The notes under the pieces were generated by a model. That model saw only the letters and a list, made by a program, of their open reading frames with translations. It searched no databases and was not told the DNA's origin. Made by a program: the position numbers and the translations under genes. Shown one piece after another: positions 59,592 through 64,000 of a DNA stretch of 64,000 nt (the first letter of the stretch is position 1; each line of letters starts with the position of its first letter). Origin of the DNA: an uncultured Eubacterium sp. GTDB taxonomy: Bacteria > Bacillota > Clostridia > Lachnospirales > Lachnospiraceae. The stretch is taken from NCBI GenBank assembly GCA_910584795.1, contig CAJUBZ010000010.1, forward strand, positions 1 to 64,000, read 5' to 3'.

Positions 59592-59969
59592 ATGAGTATA
59601 AGAAAGAAAATAGAAATAGATGAAACAAAGGTGGAATTTAAGGCTTCGGCAGCAATCCCAAGAATATACAGACTGAAATTTGGAAGAGATATCTATAAAG
59701 ATTTAAGTCTGCTTGAAAAAGCGTTGTCGGACAGCAAAGAAGATGATTCCACGCTTGATATGTTCAGCCTTGAACTTTTTGAAAACATCGCATTTATAAT
59801 GGCTAAGCATGCCAATCCAGATATTGAGGATACACCGGAAGAGTGGCTTGATAATTTTAACACGTTTTCAATTTATCAGATACTGCCGGAACTCATAGAA
59901 TTATGGGGACTTAACACACAGACAGATATTGAGGCTAAAAAAAACTTCGCCCGACAGAGCGTGAAATGA
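59592..59969 (+). CDS. tail assembly chaperone gpG-like
   Basis: 125 residues. AIPRIYRLKFGRDIYKDLSL and WLDNFNTFSIYQILPELIEL. It chaperones the tape measure during tail assembly. The A-rich heptamer A-AAA-AAC at 59939-59945 near its end is a -1 frameshift site that makes a longer gpGT form. Confidence 0.88.
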   Translation: MSIRKKIEIDETKVEFKASAAIPRIYRLKFGRDIYKDLSLLEKALSDSKEDDSTLDMFSLELFENIAFIMAKHANPDIEDTPEEWLDNFNTFSIYQILPELIELWGLNTQTDIEAKKNFARQSVK

Positions 59970-60130
59970 CAACCCCTCTGTTCCTCCTAAGATGCGTACA
60001 ACTTGGAATATCTATAGCAGATTTAGACCTGCTTTCCATAGGAATGATAAATGATATGTATGTGGAAAGCAGGAATGATGATGCAGATTACAGGGAAGTG
60101 GCAACGCAGGAAGATTTTGACCGATTTTAA
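59945..60130 (+). CDS. gpGT extension produced by -1 frameshift
   Basis: After slippage on AAAAAAC the frame continues from 59945 as LRPTEREMTTPLFLLRCVQL, with GISIADLDLLSIGMIND, to a stop at 60130, about 61 residues. The T-domain shape (RPTEREMTTPLFLLR) is typical. The same frame also has an ATG at 59966 overlapping the gpG stop, which could be used separately. Expected product of the fused protein is 179 residues. Confidence 0.85.
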   Translation, partial: LRPTEREMTTPLFLLRCVQLGISIADLDLLSIGMINDMYVESRNDDADYREVATQEDFDRF

Positions 60131-60131
60131 A

Positions 60132-60160
60132 TTGTGAATTTATATGCTTATTGTTATAAT
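60132..60160 (+). promoter_or_regulatory. promoter of the second secreted moron
   Basis: TTGTGA (60132-60137), 17-nt spacer and a perfect -10 TATAAT (60155-60160), starting just after the gpGT stop codon. Confidence 0.8.
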
Positions 60161-60203
60161 AATCTTAAATATATTATTAAGAATACAAGGAGGCTAAAAA
60201 ATA

Positions 60204-62006
60204 ATGGAAAGAGCAAACAAAAATTGGAAAAAGCAAGTGCTTATAGCGTTATTGATAATGTTAGCTTTGGGTAGTGTTTTAGGAATAAGTGGTACAAGTG
60301 ATTATGTTAAGGCAGCAGAAACAATTGATTTGTCAAACCTTCCTTCGTATCCAGTGGATGGACAATCATATTGGGTAATATTTAAAGAGGGATTTAGGAA
60401 TGATAGAATTGAAATGACAACTTGTAATATTGAACTGAATTCAAATGCGGCATATATTTGTTGGGATTCAAGTTTAGACATAAAAGGAGCTAGTGTTGTA
60501 GGAGAATATAATCAATACAAGCTAAATGATAATGGTGAATGGGAGAAAATTGGTTCATACAGTAGATTTACTGATTATGCTACAAATGTTATTGCTAGTA
60601 ATTTAAATATATATAATTCTTCAGGGGATTTAATCATACCTAAGTCGAATTTATACAAAACAAATGCTTTAAATGGAGAAAAAAATTATATTCTTAATTA
60701 CGAGGGGAAAAATTATATTTCAAGTGCGTATAATGATTTTGCGAATAACAATCAGTGGACTACATTAGAAGAAACAGTGATAAAATCGGGAAATTTTAAT
60801 TGGATCAATGCAATTGTTTCATCTATTTCAGTAAATGATGGAAGTGCATTGGATAATAATGCATGGAAAGAGTCAAATTTTTTTACAGATCCTAATAATA
60901 ATTTGGCCATTTCAGCTATAGATGTTGGTGGAACAATTATATCTATGGTTAATGGATTTGTAACTGGTGGAAGAGCAGGCATTACAGATATTAAGCTGCA
61001 ATTACAGAGTAATGGTAGCAAAAATCGTATGCTACTTTTATATGGTAGCCCGATTGAAACATACTATGCAGGAAAAACCTTGTGGCTTCATGATATTTTA
61101 ACCAATGCACATTCTGGGGAAACTGTCTATTTTTTGCAAGCAAAAGAAGATGAAGATGCACTAATTAGGAAATGTTTTAAAGGTTTGAAAAATGACGGGA
61201 AATATAGTATGAAAATAACATTTTCAAATCAAAATGATTATTTGGATTGCCCATACAAATATACTGTTATTATTGATGGGGATGGCAAAGTATATCAATA
61301 TCCAATCTTACATAATGGAACAAAAATGGAAATATATCACAAAGGTGATGGCAAAAATATTACATATGAATTTGATGCAACACAATTAATTAACTCTGAG
61401 AAGATAGAAGTTGACGAACAGGTAGGAAAGGATATAATTGCATTCCTGAATAGCAAGTCATGGCAGGAAAAAGCTATTAATCAAACAATAAAAGTAAAAG
61501 AGACGTTTACAAAGAAATTAGGAGATGGCAAATTTTTATTAAATGCAAAAGCAAAGACTTCTATGACTTATAAGTCAAGTAATTCTAAAGTAGCATCAGT
61601 TGATAAAAAGGGAAAAGTTACTGTTAAAGCAATTGGCAGTGCAAAAATAACAATCACAGCTGTAGGAACTAATAAGTATAAAAAGGCACAAAAACAGGTG
61701 ATGATAACTGTAATTCCGAAGGGAACAAGTATTTCGATGCTGAAATCGTATAATAAGAAAATACGTGTTAATTGGAAAAAGCATAAACAAGCAATATCTG
61801 GATATCAGGTTCAATGTAGTACAGATAAAAAATTTAAAAAGAGTTGTAAAACAATAATAATAAAAGATAAAAATAGTATGAGTAAAATGGTTAAAAATCT
61901 TAAAAGCAAAAAGAAATACTATTTTAGAATTAGAGTGTACAAAACGGTTGACAAAAAGAACTATTACTCTAATTGGTCTAGTGCAAAAAAGAAAAAAGCA
62001 AAATAG
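60204..62006 (+). CDS. secreted protein with Big2 and fibronectin-like domains (moron)
   Basis: 600 residues. Signal peptide: KQVLIALLIMLALGSVLGI then a cleavage near VKAAET. An unrecognised N-terminal 400-residue domain, a bacterial Ig-like Big2 domain (SSNSKVASVDKKGKVTVKAI, GSAKITITAVG) and a lysine-rich fibronectin III domain (ISGYQVQCSTDKKFKKSCKT, YYFRIRVYKTVDKKNYYSNW). Between tail chaperone and tape measure with own promoter and terminator, so cargo. Likely made by the lysogen for the surface; use unknown. AAGGAGG before ATG. Confidence 0.82.
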   Translation: MERANKNWKKQVLIALLIMLALGSVLGISGTSDYVKAAETIDLSNLPSYPVDGQSYWVIFKEGFRNDRIEMTTCNIELNSNAAYICWDSSLDIKGASVVGEYNQYKLNDNGEWEKIGSYSRFTDYATNVIASNLNIYNSSGDLIIPKSNLYKTNALNGEKNYILNYEGKNYISSAYNDFANNNQWTTLEETVIKSGNFNWINAIVSSISVNDGSALDNNAWKESNFFTDPNNNLAISAIDVGGTIISMVNGFVTGGRAGITDIKLQLQSNGSKNRMLLLYGSPIETYYAGKTLWLHDILTNAHSGETVYFLQAKEDEDALIRKCFKGLKNDGKYSMKITFSNQNDYLDCPYKYTVIIDGDGKVYQYPILHNGTKMEIYHKGDGKNITYEFDATQLINSEKIEVDEQVGKDIIAFLNSKSWQEKAINQTIKVKETFTKKLGDGKFLLNAKAKTSMTYKSSNSKVASVDKKGKVTVKAIGSAKITITAVGTNKYKKAQKQVMITVIPKGTSISMLKSYNKKIRVNWKKHKQAISGYQVQCSTDKKFKKSCKTIIIKDKNSMSKMVKNLKSKKKYYFRIRVYKTVDKKNYYSNWSSAKKKKAK

Positions 62007-62061
62007 GGTTTTATATAGAATTTTGGAATTGGGAAGATTGTGAAAATACATAATAAATGAC

Positions 62062-62096
62062 AAAAACATCTATCAGAATAGTAGATGTTTTTTTTG
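62062..62096 (+). terminator. terminator closing the second moron
   Basis: AAAAACATCTA (62062-62072) and TAGATGTTTTT (62082-62092) with a T run. Confidence 0.9.
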
Positions 62097-62120
62097 TTGC
62101 CTGAAAAGGAGGTGGGAGAA

Positions 62121-64000
62121 GTGGCTGACAGGGTAAAGGGCATAACTGTTGAAATAGGTGGTGATACAACCAAATTGTCGAGTGCCCTGAAAGGTGTAAA
62201 TTCAAGTATTAAATCCACGCAGACACAGTTAAAAGATGTAAATAAGTTGCTGAAACTTGATCCTAAAAACACGGAACTTCTCTCACAAAAGCAGAAACTT
62301 CTTTCTTCTGAAATAGAGGATACCAAGAAAAAACTGGATGCATTAAAACAGGCATCCGTTCAGGCAGATGAACAGCTGGCAAATGGAGAAATCAGTACAG
62401 AACAGTATGATGCCCTTCAAAGGGAAATTGCGGAAACGGAATCTAACCTTAAAAATCTTGAAAAGGAACTGGGAAGCACAAAGAAGAGTTTCGGCACGGT
62501 TATGGCTGATGCAGGAGCAAAAGTCACACAGTTCGGAAATAAGGTATCAGATGCGGGTACGAAAATAACAAAAGGGGTAACAGTTCCCTTGATTGGTGTC
62601 GGCACTGCAGCGGTCAAATCGTTTAAAGAGGTGGATTCAGGATACGATACCATTGTTAAGAAAACCGGAGCAACGGGAAAACAGCTTGATTCACTAAAAA
62701 AGAGTGCAGATAACGTGTTTGGTTCAATGCCGACTGATATGGATTCAGTGGGAGTCGCTGTCGGAGAAGTTAATACAAGATTTGGAGTCACGGGAAAGAA
62801 GCTGGAGAAAATGTCAGCTTCTTTTATTAAGTTTGCAGAAATTAATGATACGGATCTTAATACATCCATAGGCACCACAAATAAAATTATGGAGCAGTGG
62901 GGTGTAAAAACAAAAAATACAAACCAGTTGTTAGGACTTCTTACATCAAAAGCACAGGAAACAGGTATATCTGTGGATACTCTTATGTCATCCGTTCAAA
63001 AGAACGGAGCGACATTTAAGAGCATGGGGCTTAATCTTACACAGTCCATTAACCTTCTTGCAAAGTTTGAACAAAACGGTGTAAATGCTGATACTGCAAT
63101 AGCAGGTTTGAGAAAAGCATCTGTAAACTTTGCAAAGGACGGCAAATCAATGGATGCTGGACTTAAAGAGACAATGAAGTCAATCAAGGGGGCAAAAACG
63201 GAAACAGAGGCATTAAGTATTGCATCCGAGGTGTTTGGGACAAAAGGGGCAGCAGAAATGACCTCTGCCATAAGAGAAGGAAGAATATCCCTTGATGATT
63301 TGAAAGGTTCAATGAAGCAGTATGGAGATACTGTTGACAGCACTTATAGTGGCACAAAGGATGGTATTGATAACTTTAAAACAGCCATGAACAATGTAAA
63401 ACTTGCAATGGGTGGTCTTGGTTCTGCAATATCAGAAGTGTTGGGGCCCATGTTGAGTTCACTGTCAGAAAAAATAAAAGGTCTTACAGGGTGGTTTAAA
63501 GGATTGAGTCCTGAAACCCAAAAGCTGATAGTAAAGATTGGAATGATAGTGGCAGCGATAGGTCCGGTGCTTGTTATCATAGGAAAAGTAATAAGCACCG
63601 TAGGAACGGTAATAACTGTTGTATCAAAAATACCACAGGTTATAACAGCAGTAAAAACAGCATTTGCGTTTCTTAATACGACAATGCTTGCAAATCCGAT
63701 ATTTTTAATCATAGCAGCAGTTACGGCACTCGTAGCTGCTTTTATTTATCTATGGAATAACTGTGATGCTTTCAGAGAATTTTGGATAAATCTCTGGAAC
63801 AAAATTAAAGAGATTGCAGTAAATGTATGGAATTCGATAAAGGCAACGTTTGAAACTGTATGGAATGCAATAAGCACGGCATTTACTACCATCTGGACAG
63901 CAATCTCAACAACCATATCTACTGTGTGGAATGGAATAAAATCATTCTTTTCCGGTATATGGGATGGCATAAAACTGATATTTACCTCGGTAATCAACGT
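62121..64000 (+). CDS. phage tape measure protein (partial, runs off the window)
   Basis: GTG start after AAAAGGAGGTGGG; open to the window end, over 620 residues. VKGITVEIGGDTTKLSSALK, then a coiled coil (LKLDPKNTELLSQKQKLLSS), then the TP901-type core with GTAAVKSFKEVDSGYDTIVK and KKTGATGKQ, hydrophobic IGMIVAAIGPVLVIIGKVIS and AVTALVAAFIYLWNN, and tryptophan repeats (WNSIKATFETVWNAI). It sets tail length. It is separated from the gpG/GT genes by the moron. Confidence 0.93.
   Translation, partial: MADRVKGITVEIGGDTTKLSSALKGVNSSIKSTQTQLKDVNKLLKLDPKNTELLSQKQKLLSSEIEDTKKKLDALKQASVQADEQLANGEISTEQYDALQREIAETESNLKNLEKELGSTKKSFGTVMADAGAKVTQFGNKVSDAGTKITKGVTVPLIGVGTAAVKSFKEVDSGYDTIVKKTGATGKQLDSLKKSADNVFGSMPTDMDSVGVAVGEVNTRFGVTGKKLEKMSASFIKFAEINDTDLNTSIGTTNKIMEQWGVKTKNTNQLLGLLTSKAQETGISVDTLMSSVQKNGATFKSMGLNLTQSINLLAKFEQNGVNADTAIAGLRKASVNFAKDGKSMDAGLKETMKSIKGAKTETEALSIASEVFGTKGAAEMTSAIREGRISLDDLKGSMKQYGDTVDSTYSGTKDGIDNFKTAMNNVKLAMGGLGSAISEVLGPMLSSLSEKIKGLTGWFKGLSPETQKLIVKIGMIVAAIGPVLVIIGKVISTVGTVITVVSKIPQVITAVKTAFAFLNTTMLANPIFLIIAAVTALVAAFIYLWNNCDAFREFWINLWNKIKEIAVNVWNSIKATFETVWNAISTAFTTIWTAISTTISTVWNGIKSFFSGIWDGIKLIFTSVIN

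Larger units (their letters stand above)
20397..64000. mobile_element. integrated prophage-like element carrying an R-M system (partial)
   Basis: From the comM break to the window end every recognisable gene is phage, restriction-modification, toxin-antitoxin or moron cargo. Replication, packaging, head and tail modules run in order on the plus strand. No integrase, holin, endolysin or attR is seen, so the right end lies beyond 64000. The R-M block at the left could alternatively be a separate island next to the prophage. Confidence 0.8.

Overview
The window is a low-GC Firmicutes chromosome, most likely a Lachnospiraceae-type gut Clostridium. The evidence is AT-rich codon use, strong GGAGG ribosome sites, the hrcA-grpE-dnaK-dnaJ operon under a perfect CIRCE operator, an IreB-RuvX-DUF1292-RNase J cluster, a sporulation SigK-like sigma factor, and DUF6273/Big2/FN3-type secreted proteins. 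No 16S rRNA is present, so genus is not assigned.

Bases 1-20396 are ordinary core genome: a membrane acyltransferase, the heat-shock operon, a small lipoprotein whose signal peptide appears frameshifted, prmA-rsmE, a cysteine desulfurase with thiI (sulfur transfer to tRNA), an HPr-like protein without the phosphoryl histidine (minus strand), mtaB, ireB, ruvX, a DUF1292 protein, RNase J, an MltG-like N-terminal fragment, an O-methyltransferase, a U32 peptidase and sigK. The last core gene, comM/yifB, stops abruptly after its FMLLAAM motif at about 20396. I read this as the left attachment junction of an integrated element that runs past the end of the window; the 3' part of comM, the integrase and the lysis genes are not here.

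Bases 20397-64000 are that element. Its first segment (21049-27391) is a four-gene LlaJI-like restriction-modification operon: two m5C methyltransferases, a McrB-like AAA+ GTPase and a McrC/LlaJI-type nuclease. Its promoter -35 box lies inside a perfect inverted repeat made of GCGTC and GACGC, the site recognised by LlaJI. Next come a LexA-box promoter with a hairpin-rich transcript, three small regulators, and a siphovirus-like prophage: a structured early leader, sigma-like early gene, SNF2 helicase, family A DNA polymerase, D5-type primase-helicase, VRR-NUC nuclease, late regulator, HNH nuclease and small terminase. The packaging genes are then split by about 8 kb of accessory genes: a SAM-synthetase homologue, a ParB-fused adenine methylase, a RelB/RelE pair, a Dcm-like cytosine methylase, a 'virulence-related' phage protein, DUF4314, an amidoligase and a gamma-glutamylcyclotransferase. 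Large terminase, a hendecad-repeat fibre-like protein, portal, ClpP-like protease, capsid, connector and tail genes, a gpG/gpGT programmed -1 frameshift and the start of the tape measure follow. Two secreted-protein morons with their own promoters and/or terminators interrupt the phage operons.

The most interesting unexplained structure is non-coding. A 19-nt palindromic motif is shared by two intergenic regions 20 kb apart, each followed by an unrelated-sequence but equivalent hairpin. Three near-identical promoter-like elements, two of them preceded by matching ACACAA/TTGTGT hairpins, front the accessory genes. Three GGGTTGTC-type elements precede early genes, and a leader at 30497-30651 has two long crossing helices. 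The accessory cluster also has two different proteins sharing one C-terminal motif, which suggests they work together.
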